Assembly: GCA_017429285.1 (NCBI GenBank)
Contig: JAFRPF010000028.1
Coordinates: forward strand, 1 to 61,845
Direction of reading: 5' to 3'
Origin: Bacilli bacterium
Lineage (GTDB): Bacteria > Bacillota_I > Bacilli_A > RFN20 > CAG-826
Length of the DNA stretch: 61,845 nt
Every line of letters begins with the position of its first letter. Position 1 is the stretch's first letter. Below the pieces are notes generated by a model. The model ran no database searches. It was not told where the DNA came from and was given only the letters and a program-made list of their open reading frames with translations. The position numbers and the translations under genes are program-made. This document shows, in pieces, positions 1 through 9,028 of the stretch.

Positions 1-108
1 CAGTGGGGTTTAGTATTCGCTTTATCCTTTGCTCCAATTGTTGTTCACGAGATCGTTGTTCTCATTCTTTTCTTAAAGAAAAAGATAAACTCTACTAAAG
101 AAAAATAA
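1..108 (+). CDS. C-terminus of a probable cation-transporting P-type ATPase (partial)
   Basis: Open from the window edge to TAA at 106-108, 35 residues visible. The fragment has a hydrophobic segment, the tripeptide HEI, more hydrophobic residues (VVLILFL) and a short lysine-rich end (KKK). This resembles the last transmembrane helix and tail of Ca2+-type P-type ATPases, which often read P-x-V-x-x-E-I-V. The assignment rests on that short resemblance only; any polytopic membrane protein with a basic tail is possible. Confidence 0.4.
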   Translation, partial: QWGLVFALSFAPIVVHEIVVLILFLKKKINSTKEK

Positions 109-168
109 TCTAGTAGAGTAAATATAGGTTTTTGTAGAGAACTAAATTATTATTTATCTAATAAAATT

Positions 169-1707
169 ATGGCCATGGAAAGAAAAACAATTCTCATTAT
201 TGGTGCTGGAATTAGTGGTTTGACCGCTGGAATATATGCGGAGCAAAACGGCTTTCATGCGGTCATATTAGAAAAAAATCCTTCTGTTGGAGGCCTATGT
301 ACAGGCTGGTATAGAGAAGGAAGATATATCGATGGTTGTATCCACTGGTTAACCGGTACTAAAGATGGTAAAGATGTTAACACGATGTGGAAAAACGTCG
401 GTGCTATCGATAAAGATACTAAAATCTTACAACTCGATAGTTGGGGAACTTTTGAATATCAAAACACCAAAGTGACTTTCTACCGCGATCTTAATAAAGC
501 GGAGAAAGAATGGACAACAATTTCTCCAGTTGATAAAAGAGAAATTAAGCATTTCTTTAAAATGGTTAGAGATATCATGAGCATCAATTTACCTTTAGAT
601 ATGCCTGTGTCAATGATGAATCCATTAAAAGTCCTTAAGCTTGGATTAGATGTTTTGAATGTTTGGCCAAGTTATTTAAAGACCATGAAGATGAGTTGCG
701 ATAAATACGCGAAGAGATTTAAACATCCTGCGCTTAGATGGGCGATGACTCATGCTCAACCAGGGGCTGGTAACTTATATTGTATGCTCTTTAGCTATGC
801 CACTGTCGCTAGTGGCGATGGTGGAATCCCAGAAGGTGGTTCTAAACCAATGGTCGAAAGGATGAAAAATCGTTTCTTATCATTAGGTGGAACCTTAAAA
901 CTTAATAAAGAAGTTTCCTATGTTTTAACTAGTGATAATAAAGCGATTGGCGTGGTCCTTAAGGACGGCACGAAATATTATGGTGATTATGTAATCTCCG
1001 CTTTAGATCCTAATTTCACGATGAATAAATTATTATTAAATCAATTTAAAAATCATAAACTCGATAAGAGATTCTTTAATCATAAACGTCACCCCGCTCC
1101 AACATGTTGCTTATTAGCCTTTGAAGGAAATGATACCGATATTCCAGCTCCATATTCATTTGAATGTGAACCTTTATATGTCGGTGGAACTAAGATCAAT
1201 CATTTAACCATTAGAAACTATAACTATGACAGAGAAACATTTGTGAAAAACGGTAAAACTATCTATAGCGTTTTAATCGACCAATATGGTGAAGAATATA
1301 ATTACTGGAATAATTTATATAAAAATAATCCTAAACAATATCGTCAAAAGAAAGTGGATTTAGCAAACGCTGTTATAGCTAGAATTATTGCAAAATTCCC
1401 GCAATTTAAGGGTAATTTACGTATTTTAGATGTTTCTACACCGAAAACATTAAATCGATACACCAATGCTTCTAGAGGAGCATATATGGGTTTCTTATAT
1501 ACTCATAAAGACTCGATGTATACCCATAACGGTTTTGTGAAAGGTTTAAAGAATTTTGTGATGGCCAGTCAATGGTTACAGTGCCCAGGTGGACTTCCTC
1601 TTGCTTTAGCGGAAGGTAAATTCGCGATTCAAAGAATTTGTAAAAAAGAGAATTATTCATTTGCATTTAATACTTCAGGATTAAAGATTACAAAATATCA
1701 TCATTAA
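169..1707 (+). CDS. FAD-dependent oxidoreductase of the phytoene desaturase/retinol saturase type
   Basis: 512 residues. The N-terminus carries a Rossmann dinucleotide motif (IIGAGISGLTAGIYA, about residues 10-24) followed by an acidic strand end (LEKNPSVGGLCTGW), the usual FAD-binding pattern of the NAD(P)/FAD-dependent amine-oxidase-like superfamily. Near the C-terminus there is a second FAD-contact region (QWLQCPGGLPLALAEGKFA). Length and layout fit CrtI/retinol-saturase-like proteins of Firmicutes, whose substrates are mostly unknown, so no lipid or carotenoid role is claimed. Two ATGs (169 and 175) are possible starts and neither has a clear Shine-Dalgarno. It stands alone between a probable ATPase and tRNA genes. 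Confidence 0.8.
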   Translation: MAMERKTILIIGAGISGLTAGIYAEQNGFHAVILEKNPSVGGLCTGWYREGRYIDGCIHWLTGTKDGKDVNTMWKNVGAIDKDTKILQLDSWGTFEYQNTKVTFYRDLNKAEKEWTTISPVDKREIKHFFKMVRDIMSINLPLDMPVSMMNPLKVLKLGLDVLNVWPSYLKTMKMSCDKYAKRFKHPALRWAMTHAQPGAGNLYCMLFSYATVASGDGGIPEGGSKPMVERMKNRFLSLGGTLKLNKEVSYVLTSDNKAIGVVLKDGTKYYGDYVISALDPNFTMNKLLLNQFKNHKLDKRFFNHKRHPAPTCCLLAFEGNDTDIPAPYSFECEPLYVGGTKINHLTIRNYNYDRETFVKNGKTIYSVLIDQYGEEYNYWNNLYKNNPKQYRQKKVDLANAVIARIIAKFPQFKGNLRILDVSTPKTLNRYTNASRGAYMGFLYTHKDSMYTHNGFVKGLKNFVMASQWLQCPGGLPLALAEGKFAIQRICKKENYSFAFNTSGLKITKYHH

Positions 1708-1711
1708 TCTC

Positions 1712-1740
1712 TTGCAAGTTTTCCTTAGTTTTACTAATAT
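1712..1740 (+). promoter_or_regulatory. Promoter for the Thr/Val tRNA pair
   Basis: TTGCAA at 1712-1717 and TAATAT at 1735-1740 with a 17-base spacer, 17 bases upstream of the first tRNA. Near-consensus vegetative promoter. Confidence 0.6.
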
Positions 1741-1757
1741 ATATAAGCGATTTAGTT

Positions 1758-1834
1758 GCCGACTTAGCTCAATCTGGCAGAGCAACTGAATCGTAATCAG
1801 TAGGTTGTTGGTTCAATTCCGATAGTCGGCACCA
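1758..1834 (+). tRNA. tRNA-Thr (anticodon CGT)
   Basis: Acceptor GCCGACT pairs with AGTCGGC; anticodon stem CTGA/TCAG holds loop ATCGTAA with anticodon CGT; T-arm GGTTCAATTCC; discriminator A and encoded CCA. First of two tRNAs separated by three bases. Confidence 0.95.
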
Positions 1835-1837
1835 ATT

Positions 1838-1913
1838 GGGTATTTAGCTCAGCTGGGAGAGCACCTGTTTGACGTACAGGAGGTCGGCGGTTCGATCCCG
1901 TCAGTACCCACCA
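1838..1913 (+). tRNA. tRNA-Val (anticodon GAC)
   Basis: Acceptor GGGTATT pairs with AGTACCC (one G-T pair); anticodon arm CCTGT-TTGACGT-ACAGG gives GAC; T-arm GGTTCGATCCC; CCA encoded. Confidence 0.95.
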
Positions 1914-1983
1914 GAATGTTTATTAGCCTAGAAATAGGCTTTTAATTTACTTAATTATCATCTTTAATTAAAATTATTAACAT

Positions 1984-2057
1984 GCATGTGTAGTTCAATG
2001 GTAGAACGTCAGCTTCCCAAGCTGAATACGCGGGTCCGATTCCCGTCACGTGCTCCA
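1984..2057 (+). tRNA. tRNA-Gly (anticodon CCC)
   Basis: Acceptor GCATGTG pairs with CACGTGC; anticodon arm TCAGC-TTCCCAA-GCTGA gives CCC; CCA encoded. Followed at once by a terminator hairpin. Confidence 0.95.
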
Positions 2058-2068
2058 TATTAGAAAAT

Positions 2069-2098
2069 AGAACCAATATTTTGGTTCTTTATTTTTAT
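2069..2098 (+). terminator. Rho-independent terminator of the tRNA cluster
   Basis: 8-bp stem AGAACCAA/TTGGTTCT with loop TATT and tail TTATTTTTAT. Confidence 0.85.
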
Positions 2099-2113
2099 AA
2101 AAACTATGTAGTA

Positions 2114-2124
2114 TGGCACTTTTG
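2114..2124 (+). promoter_or_regulatory. Conserved motif TGGCACTTTTG, copy 1 of 3
   Basis: An 11-base sequence found exactly in three intergenic regions of the window (2114, 32379, 39062), each 50-76 bases before the start of a surface or membrane protein gene. Here a TATACT lies about 20 bases after TGGCAC, so the motif could be or overlap a -35 region. Function inferred from position only. Confidence 0.4.
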
Positions 2125-2179
2125 TGACATTTCATGTGATATACTCCAAATGTAATTTGATTCCAAAGGAGGAATACAC

Positions 2180-5011
2180 ATGAAAAAAAGATTACATAAA
2201 AACATGTTATTATCACTTTCATGTTTATTGGGTCTTGGTGGATTAGCTGGTATTGTCTTACTAAATGATAAGGAAGCAGTAGAAGCTAATGCTGCAGCTC
2301 AATATTATGAAATCCCTGAGGCTAGCGTTACTGCTGCACAACTTATTAGCGGTAGTGGCCCGTGGTCTGCATACACGAATGCTACAATCACTAGCGAAAA
2401 AATAGGTGATGTAACTTACGCTAAAATAAAGCAAACCACTGCGGGAGCCAATAACAAAAGAGCAGCTATTAAATATAGCGGTAATGAACATAAATTTAGA
2501 AAATGGGTATTAACCTATACTCTTACTTCTGATACAACTTGTCGATTCCAGTTAGGTCAAACAACTGCAACACCTGCTGCACTTGTGAAAACGTTAGAAA
2601 AAGGTACATTAAAAACTGTTTCTCACGAATATAGCTATGATGAGTATCTTTCTAATGATAGTAGCAATGTATATTCGTTCTATCCTAACGTTGATACCGA
2701 TGCTCTATATATTTATAGCTTTACTTTTTATGAATATGCAGAAGCTTATTCAGCAACTATCACTGCTGGTAGTGGTATAGAATCCGCATTTTTATCTACA
2801 GCAACAAACGCCACATCTGGTAGTACAAGTGGTACAAGCTTTAAAAAAGGATCTACAGTTTATGGCTATGTCAGTTTAAAGGCAGGTTATAATCCAAATA
2901 CGTCTGGTTGGACTCAGATAAGTGGCAACATTTATCGAATCAAAGAAGGAAAGACAATTAACAATTCCGCTGTTGATTTTGGAACTATAAGCGCTCCAAG
3001 TGCCATAAAATATACCATTTCTTATAACTTAGGTGGTGGTAGTAGTGATTCTAATCCTACTGAATATGACGTTAACTCCGAGAATTTCACTTTAAATAAT
3101 CCAACTAAAACCGGATATACCTTTGCTGGTTGGACTGGAACTGGTCTTAGTGAACCAACAGTTACAGTTACAGTTAAAAAAGGTTCGATGGGTAATAGAA
3201 GTTACACTGCTAACTGGACACCAAATCAATATAACATCACTTACTATGATGGTATCAGTGGTAGTAGCTACTCTGGAGATAACTCTGGTTCTTTAATTGG
3301 CAAGCACACTTATGGCACTGATACTAACTTAGTTGATGGTCATAAACTTGGTTACACCTTTAACGGTTGGTTTGATAACGTTAAATGCGAAGGCGAACCT
3401 ATTACCGTTTTAAATGGAACAAGTTATCTCAGTGGCATTACCTTATATGCTAAATGGACAATTAATGCCGCTATTCAAAATGCCATTGATAAAATCAATG
3501 AAATCGGTGAAGTTACTTATCCAGGAAGCAAGGATAAAATCGAAGCCGCTAGAGCAGCTTATGAAGCAGTCCTTCCTGAATCTGATAGAGAAGCTGTCAC
3601 AAACTATGCCACTTTACTTGCCGCTGAAGCAACTTATGCAAATTTAGAAAATCAAGCAAAAGCAAATGCTGTTAAGGATTTAATTACTGCCATTGGAGAA
3701 GTCTCTTATCCAGGTAGCAAAGATGAAATTGATGCAGCAAGAGCAGCATACAATGATTTAACATCTGATCAAAAAGCTTTAGTTACTAACTACTCAATAT
3801 TAACTGATGCAGAAAGCACATATGCTTCATTAAGAAGTGCTGCAATTGACAATGTTGAAAGCTTAATTACTGCTATCGGTGAAGTCTCTTATCCAGGTAG
3901 TAAAGATGAAATTGATGAAGCAAGAGCAGCATACAATGCATTACTTGATTCTGATCAACCTGAAGTCAGTAATCGTGATGATTTATTCGCCGCAGAAGCA
4001 AGATATCAAGAATTAGAAGCCGCTCACGTAGATGCTGAATCTGTCAAAGCTTTAATTAGCGCCATTGGCGATGTTAAATACCCTGATAGCAAAGCTGGTA
4101 TTGAGGCTGCTAGAGAAGCATATGACGCATTATCAAGTGATGCAAAATCAATGGTTGATAATTTAGCAACATTGACTGCTGCAGAAAGCACATATGCTTC
4201 ATTAAGAAGTGCTGCAATTGATAATGTTGAAGCTTTAATTGATGCTATTGGCGAAGTTAAATACACCGGTAGTAAAGATGCTATCAAAGCCGCAAGAGAT
4301 TCATATAATGCATTGTTTGAAGGTGATCAACCAGAAGTCAGCAATTATGATGTATTATTAGCTGCTGAAGCAAAATACGCCCAATTAGCAAAAGAAGGCG
4401 CTGATGCTGTTAAAGCATTAATCGATGGAATTGGTAATTTTGAATACACTCAAGATTGCAAAGATAAGATTGATGCAGCAAGAGCAGCTTATGATGCTTT
4501 AACCGAAGAACAAAAAGCTTTAGTCGCAAACTACATTACATTAACTCACGATGAAGATATTTATTATCACATCACAGTTGTTGTTGAGCTAATTGAAAGC
4601 ATCGGCAATGTTGAATATAGCAAAGAAAGCCAAGAAAAAATTGAAGCCGCTAGAGAAGCATACGATGCTTTAAGCGAAGAAGAAAAGAACGCTATCCCAG
4701 CTGCTAAAGTTGACATCCTTGTTCAAGCTGAACAAGCATATGAAGAATTAGTTGAAGCCCATAAGGGTCTTCCAGGCTGGGCGATTGCTCTTATCGTTAT
4801 CTGTAGTGTTATTTTAGCCTGCTTATTATGCTACGTAGTCTTATTCTTTTTACTTAATAAGTGGATTAAAAAAGACGGAAAAGCAATTAGAGTCTTACCA
4901 TTTAAGTTAGGTAAGAAAGATGGCAAGTCTAGAGTCATGGTCTTCCCATGCAAGATTGAATATCGTGAAAATAACGAAATCTTCAATTCAAAAGAAGACG
5001 CTCTTAAATAA
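2180..5011 (+). CDS. Large surface protein: InlB-type repeats plus seven helical repeats, membrane anchored
   Basis: 943 residues with a strong Shine-Dalgarno (AAAGGAGG) and an N-terminal signal (MKKRLHKNMLLSLSCLLGLGG). Order: signal, an unassigned beta-rich region, two Listeria-Bacteroides (InlB B) repeats around residues 280-430 marked by FAGWTG and FNGWFD, then seven repeats of about 58 residues (core AARAAYxALxxDQKAxVxNY, each opening with IGEVxYPGSK). It ends with one membrane helix near 870-895 and a cytosolic basic tail containing GKKDGK. The same repeats and tail occur in the protein at 30117-32216. A 42-base sequence is repeated exactly at 3808-3849 and 4180-4221, so repeat number could change by recombination. 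Likely adhesin or cell-surface scaffold; ligand unknown. Confidence 0.85.
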   Translation: MKKRLHKNMLLSLSCLLGLGGLAGIVLLNDKEAVEANAAAQYYEIPEASVTAAQLISGSGPWSAYTNATITSEKIGDVTYAKIKQTTAGANNKRAAIKYSGNEHKFRKWVLTYTLTSDTTCRFQLGQTTATPAALVKTLEKGTLKTVSHEYSYDEYLSNDSSNVYSFYPNVDTDALYIYSFTFYEYAEAYSATITAGSGIESAFLSTATNATSGSTSGTSFKKGSTVYGYVSLKAGYNPNTSGWTQISGNIYRIKEGKTINNSAVDFGTISAPSAIKYTISYNLGGGSSDSNPTEYDVNSENFTLNNPTKTGYTFAGWTGTGLSEPTVTVTVKKGSMGNRSYTANWTPNQYNITYYDGISGSSYSGDNSGSLIGKHTYGTDTNLVDGHKLGYTFNGWFDNVKCEGEPITVLNGTSYLSGITLYAKWTINAAIQNAIDKINEIGEVTYPGSKDKIEAARAAYEAVLPESDREAVTNYATLLAAEATYANLENQAKANAVKDLITAIGEVSYPGSKDEIDAARAAYNDLTSDQKALVTNYSILTDAESTYASLRSAAIDNVESLITAIGEVSYPGSKDEIDEARAAYNALLDSDQPEVSNRDDLFAAEARYQELEAAHVDAESVKALISAIGDVKYPDSKAGIEAAREAYDALSSDAKSMVDNLATLTAAESTYASLRSAAIDNVEALIDAIGEVKYTGSKDAIKAARDSYNALFEGDQPEVSNYDVLLAAEAKYAQLAKEGADAVKALIDGIGNFEYTQDCKDKIDAARAAYDALTEEQKALVANYITLTHDEDIYYHITVVVELIESIGNVEYSKESQEKIEAAREAYDALSEEEKNAIPAAKVDILVQAEQAYEELVEAHKGLPGWAIALIVICSVILACLLCYVVLFFLLNKWIKKDGKAIRVLPFKLGKKDGKSRVMVFPCKIEYRENNEIFNSKEDALK

Positions 5012-5031
5012 GAGATAGATAATGATTATGG

Positions 5032-5056
5032 GGTCTGTGTTATGCAGACCTTTTTA
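5032..5056 (+). terminator. Terminator after the repeat surface protein
   Basis: GGTCTG/CAGACC stem, 7-base loop, T-rich tail. Confidence 0.8.
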
Positions 5057-5099
5057 AAACAATTTAAACAATTAATATAATCTTGCTAAAATAGAGCTG

Positions 5100-5798
5100 A
5101 TGAGAAACCTGGCAAAATTCGGAATAACTTTGTTATCTATTACTTCTTTAGTGGCTTGTGGCTCTAAAGGTTATAAAGAACAATCAGCGGATGCTTTCTA
5201 TCTTAAGCACGCTTATTCCTTTGATCCTACGACAGTTAAAAGTGGCCAATATTTGTTAAGCGGTTTTTACCATAACACCGAGGAATTTGGCTCAAAGGTG
5301 ATTATCTCTCTTATCCATAATTCCGATGGTGACCACGGAACTGGTGGAAGTGGGCAACAATATAAATGCATCGAAGAATTTCTCAAGAAAAGAAAAGATG
5401 TCAAATTCTATTGCATCTACATGGATTCCTATTTGGGCGGAGGCAAATACTATAAAGACAAAATAAACGCCAAAACTGGAATGGCTTATGGAACTCAAAT
5501 TATCGATACATTCTATAGCAATAACCTTGCCGATATCATGGATGAAGCTAAAGAGGTCTATATGAATTCTCCTTTTGGAAGCCATGACTATGATTTAAAT
5601 GTAAACGGCAGTTTCAATTGGGTCTATAGTTGGGGTTTAAACGATCCTATCCCATTTAACTTCTATGTCGATAACACAGAAACTAAACCAAACTACCATA
5701 GCAAGATATATCAACTAAGCGAAATATATCCATTCCATTTCGATTCAGTTGAAACGATTGAGAACATGGTGGATCATCAAGGATTCTTCAAAGAATAA
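5100..5798 (+). CDS. Lipoprotein of unknown function
   Basis: 232 residues. The N-terminus MRNLAKFGITLLSITSLVAC is a lipoprotein signal with lipobox LVAC, so the mature protein should be lipid-anchored on the outer face of the membrane. The rest has no family I recognise. It is rich in Tyr, Asp and Gly, with a stretch GTGGSGQQYKCIEEFLKK that could be a loop and helix. A -10 box (TAAAAT, preceded by TTGC) ends 7 bases before the ATG and no Shine-Dalgarno is present, so the mRNA is probably leaderless. It is followed by its own terminator and stands as a single-gene unit. Confidence 0.75.
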   Translation: MRNLAKFGITLLSITSLVACGSKGYKEQSADAFYLKHAYSFDPTTVKSGQYLLSGFYHNTEEFGSKVIISLIHNSDGDHGTGGSGQQYKCIEEFLKKRKDVKFYCIYMDSYLGGGKYYKDKINAKTGMAYGTQIIDTFYSNNLADIMDEAKEVYMNSPFGSHDYDLNVNGSFNWVYSWGLNDPIPFNFYVDNTETKPNYHSKIYQLSEIYPFHFDSVETIENMVDHQGFFKE

Positions 5799-5800
5799 TA

Positions 5801-5826
5801 GCTCACTTCGGTGGGCTTTTTTTCTC
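5801..5826 (+). terminator. Terminator of the 5100 lipoprotein gene
   Basis: AGCTCAC-TTCG-GTGGGCT hairpin with UUCG loop and a run of T. Confidence 0.9.
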
Positions 5827-5927
5827 TTTAATCATTCTAAAAGAATCAATAAAACCTACAAATATCAAACGATATCCATTTGGCCACTAAACATTTAAAC
5901 AAATTTATTATTTGATATAATGATTTT

Positions 5928-6033
5928 TAGAAAAAACCATTCCACGCGTTCGGATAGTAAAAATATGACTATTCCACGCGTTCGGCATTTCCAAAAACAT
6001 ATTTATGCCCTGATTAAACTCAGGGTTTTATTT
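5928..6033 (+). ncRNA. Candidate small RNA with a duplicated 15-base element
   Basis: A TATAAT at 5916-5921 with TTTAAA 16 bases upstream predicts a start near 5928. The transcript would hold two exact copies of ATTCCACGCGTTCGG (5939-5953 and 5971-5985, 32 bases apart) and end at the hairpin CCCTGA-TTAAAC-TCAGGG (6008-6025) with a T-rich tail. No ORF fits. The layout suits an RNA with two identical target-binding or protein-binding sites. Confidence 0.4.
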
Positions 6034-6060
6034 TGCTAAGATAGACACTTTTATCAACAT

Positions 6061-7746
6061 ATGATAAATAATTATATAAGCATGAAAGACTTAAAAAAGA
6101 CATTATTAAGAATGGGCTTTTACTATTTGTTATTAGTGGTAAATGCGATTTTTTCTTTAACTTTTATCGCTGATAATTTCCCCACTAGAAACCTACCTTC
6201 CATCTATCTTTTAGTGTTATCTTTCTGCTTGGTTTTATATTATTCACATCGACTTCCTCCAAAAGGAACAACACCCTTTTTGATGAAATCAATTGCCTGG
6301 TTAGCTGTTTTACTGATTATATTTCGAAGCATTAAATATAGTGCTTTCTCTAAAGTCGATGTTTTAGCCCGTCATACTTGGTATTTTTATTATGTTCCTA
6401 TATTATTAATGCCTCTATGCTTATTCTTTATTGCTTTATTAGTGTCTAGAAAGAAAGGTGACCACTTACCCAAATCATGGTTATGGGTAGTAGTGGTGAC
6501 TGGCATTTTTATACTTTTGATACTCACTAATGATTTGCATCAACAAGTATTTAAGTTCCAAGAAGGCTTTATTGATTGGAATGATAAATATGACCATGGA
6601 TGGTTATTTTACGTTATAAACGTATGGCAATATTCTTTATATATCGCGGCGGTAGTGATACTCATTATTAAATGTCGAGTGAGCGAATCAAAAAAGAATG
6701 CTTGGGTCATATTAATACCAGCCACTATTGGAGCGGTATTATATATTATTTTACTTACCGGTTTTGCTCCTAAAATAAATGGCTCCACAATTATTGAATT
6801 TCCTGAAGCTCATATTTTTACTATCGCGATAGTTGTGGAGTGTTGTATTGATCTTGGTTTAGTTCCAACGAATAACGAATATAAAAAGATATTCCAAAAT
6901 CTTTCTATTTCTTCTGAAATTACCGATGAAAAAGGAAACCCTATTTATCTCTCTAGTAGTGTCACTCCTTTAACTAAAGAGCAATTTGAATTAGAAAGTG
7001 GATCAAGAATTGATAAACATACAGTTTTATATAAGATGAAGCTTCCTGGTGGTTATGGTTTTTGGAAGGATGACATGAAAGAACTAGATTCTATTAATGA
7101 AAAATTATTAGAAGCTAAAGAAGGTTTAAAACAAGAAACGGAATTAATTAAATTAAGAAATGATTTAGAAGAACAACAAGCTAAGATTAGACAAAGAGCC
7201 CTTTTATACGATAACATCGCCGAACAGAGCAAAAGACAATCACAAGCCATTTCTGAACTTGCTAAAAAAGCAAAACTATCAAAAGATCTAAAACTAAAAG
7301 ATGAATATCGAAGAAGAATAGTTTTATTAGGAGCTTATATTAAAAGATACGCAAATCTCATGCTTTTATCAGAAGAAAGTTCTTTGATTGAAGTTGGCGA
7401 ATTAAAGATATCTATTGCGGAATTATTACATTATCTAAATTATTATGGCGTTCCTGGTGAATTAATGGGTGAGGCTAAATCATTAATTTACTCATCTTCC
7501 GCTTTAGCGGTATTAGAGGTTTTAGAATTAATTATTGAAGATAATTTAGATTCCTTAAAAGGTGTCTTTGTTAACCTTTTAGTGGAAGAGGAAGTAAAGA
7601 TTAAATTTATCGTGGAACATATGAGCCATTCTTTATCTAAAGAAAAGATCAAAGAATTAGAGGCTTTAGGTATTAAAGTTTTAATCACTGTTGAAGATGA
7701 TATTACTTATATCACTTTAAGTGTGAAGAAAGGAGAAAAAATATGA
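6061..7746 (+). CDS. 7TM sensor protein, degenerate histidine kinase (pseudokinase)
   Basis: 561 residues. The first 270 contain about eight hydrophobic segments and resemble the N-terminal 7TM sensor of some Firmicute histidine kinases, including a conserved-looking LTNDLHQ turn. A coiled coil (about 330-400, QETELIKLRNDLEEQQAK) follows. The C-terminal 150 residues have the length and order of a dimerisation plus ATPase region but show no phosphoacceptor His motif, no N-box and no glycine boxes, so catalysis is unlikely. Its stop overlaps the start of the next kinase gene (ATGA), so the pair is translationally coupled and probably forms a heteromeric sensor. No clear Shine-Dalgarno; TAAGAT lies about 20 bases upstream. 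An internal ATG at 6082 is an alternative start. Confidence 0.65.
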   Translation: MINNYISMKDLKKTLLRMGFYYLLLVVNAIFSLTFIADNFPTRNLPSIYLLVLSFCLVLYYSHRLPPKGTTPFLMKSIAWLAVLLIIFRSIKYSAFSKVDVLARHTWYFYYVPILLMPLCLFFIALLVSRKKGDHLPKSWLWVVVVTGIFILLILTNDLHQQVFKFQEGFIDWNDKYDHGWLFYVINVWQYSLYIAAVVILIIKCRVSESKKNAWVILIPATIGAVLYIILLTGFAPKINGSTIIEFPEAHIFTIAIVVECCIDLGLVPTNNEYKKIFQNLSISSEITDEKGNPIYLSSSVTPLTKEQFELESGSRIDKHTVLYKMKLPGGYGFWKDDMKELDSINEKLLEAKEGLKQETELIKLRNDLEEQQAKIRQRALLYDNIAEQSKRQSQAISELAKKAKLSKDLKLKDEYRRRIVLLGAYIKRYANLMLLSEESSLIEVGELKISIAELLHYLNYYGVPGELMGEAKSLIYSSSALAVLEVLELIIEDNLDSLKGVFVNLLVEEEVKIKFIVEHMSHSLSKEKIKELEALGIKVLITVEDDITYITLSVKKGEKI

Positions 7747-8993
7747 TCTCCTTTGCTAATTTATCTTCTTTAATTAGAGCCTTCTTTGCTTTATGGGCAT
7801 TATTACTTATAGTAATAAATATCATAAATTCTGTTCTCGCTTTTGATAAGAAGAAATATATTTTTGGATGTATGGGAATTTTTCTTTTCCTTCCGAATTA
7901 TTTCTTGTGGCAGGTGATATTTGATTATTCTTTATCTATTAGTAGTGGAAATATCAATATTGTTTCTAAAGCTATGGTGGATTTAGCCTGGATCTATTGG
8001 TTAATAATCTTTATCGTTTTAACGATTTTAGGAATTATCTTACTTGTTTTTAATATCCGTTATGAGAAGAACTATTTAACTGTTAATTCGATTAAGATTT
8101 ATCTAGATAAAATCGACTGTGGTGTTTGTTATTATAAAGATAATGGAAGAGTCATATTTGTAAATATGAAGATGAATCAACTATCCAATAGATTAATTGG
8201 AATAGATTTATTAAATGGTCTTCAATTTTATGAGGCTACAAAAGATAAGATTATATCCATTGGTGAAGAGAGATGGAAATTTACTAGCCGTGATATTCTA
8301 ATCACTAACGAACATCTCCATGAAATTATCGCGATGAATGTCACTAGTGAATATCTAAAAACCCAACAATTAGAGAAAGATAAAATTGAATTATCAAAGA
8401 TAAAACAAGAGCTTCAAAATTATAATTTGAGTATCGATGAAGTGGTGAAACACCAAGAAATCTTACAAGCGAAAATTAATATTCATGATGAGATGAATCG
8501 GCTAATGCTATCAACAGTGGCTTTAGAAAATGAAAACACTTCTAATTTAGATAAGATATTTGCCTTATGGCAAGAGAATGCTTCTTTATTATCTATGGAA
8601 GCAAAAGAAAATAAAAAAGAAGTGATAGAAAGTAAGATTATAGATTTAGCGAAAGCTTTAAAGATTAATTTAATTTGGAAAGATGAACCCTTGTCCATCT
8701 TAAATGAAGAAGAAAGAAATATCTTTTATATAGCCGCACAAGAAGCTATTGCTAATGCGAGTAAACACGCTCACGCTGACCGCATGATTATTTCTCTTAT
8801 TAAAAAAGAGCATTTTATAGAATGTAATTTTATTAACAATGGTGAATTACCTGATAAACCAATCTCTTTTACAGGTGGATTAGCAAATTTAGAAAAATTA
8901 ATCAAAAAGAATAACGCTTCTATTAAAATTAACTATGATAATCAATTCGTTTTATCGTTGATATTTTTAAATAAAAATAATCCAAACGGCTGA
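7743..8993 (+). CDS. Sensor histidine kinase (HisKA_3-like) paired with the 7TM pseudokinase
   Basis: 416 residues: three membrane helices in the first 110, a PAS-like region (about 115-200), a coiled coil, then a phosphoacceptor segment INIHDEMNR near residue 250 and an ATPase domain with N-box EAIANASKHAHA (about 335-346) and glycine-containing GGLANLEKL. This pattern is typical of kinases partnered with NarL/LuxR-type regulators, and one follows 35 bases downstream. The start codon overlaps the stop of the preceding gene. Likely signal: relayed through the 7TM partner, ligand unknown. Confidence 0.8.
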   Translation: MISFANLSSLIRAFFALWALLLIVINIINSVLAFDKKKYIFGCMGIFLFLPNYFLWQVIFDYSLSISSGNINIVSKAMVDLAWIYWLIIFIVLTILGIILLVFNIRYEKNYLTVNSIKIYLDKIDCGVCYYKDNGRVIFVNMKMNQLSNRLIGIDLLNGLQFYEATKDKIISIGEERWKFTSRDILITNEHLHEIIAMNVTSEYLKTQQLEKDKIELSKIKQELQNYNLSIDEVVKHQEILQAKINIHDEMNRLMLSTVALENENTSNLDKIFALWQENASLLSMEAKENKKEVIESKIIDLAKALKINLIWKDEPLSILNEEERNIFYIAAQEAIANASKHAHADRMIISLIKKEHFIECNFINNGELPDKPISFTGGLANLEKLIKKNNASIKINYDNQFVLSLIFLNKNNPNG

Positions 8994-9028
8994 TGTGAGG
9001 TTTACTTAGTTTTATATACAATAAATAT

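Noticed and set aside
4024-4287. Antisense ORFs within the repeat surface protein, and similar long open frames opposite other genes
   Set aside because: They mirror the codon bias of the sense gene, have no ribosome site and no recognisable product.
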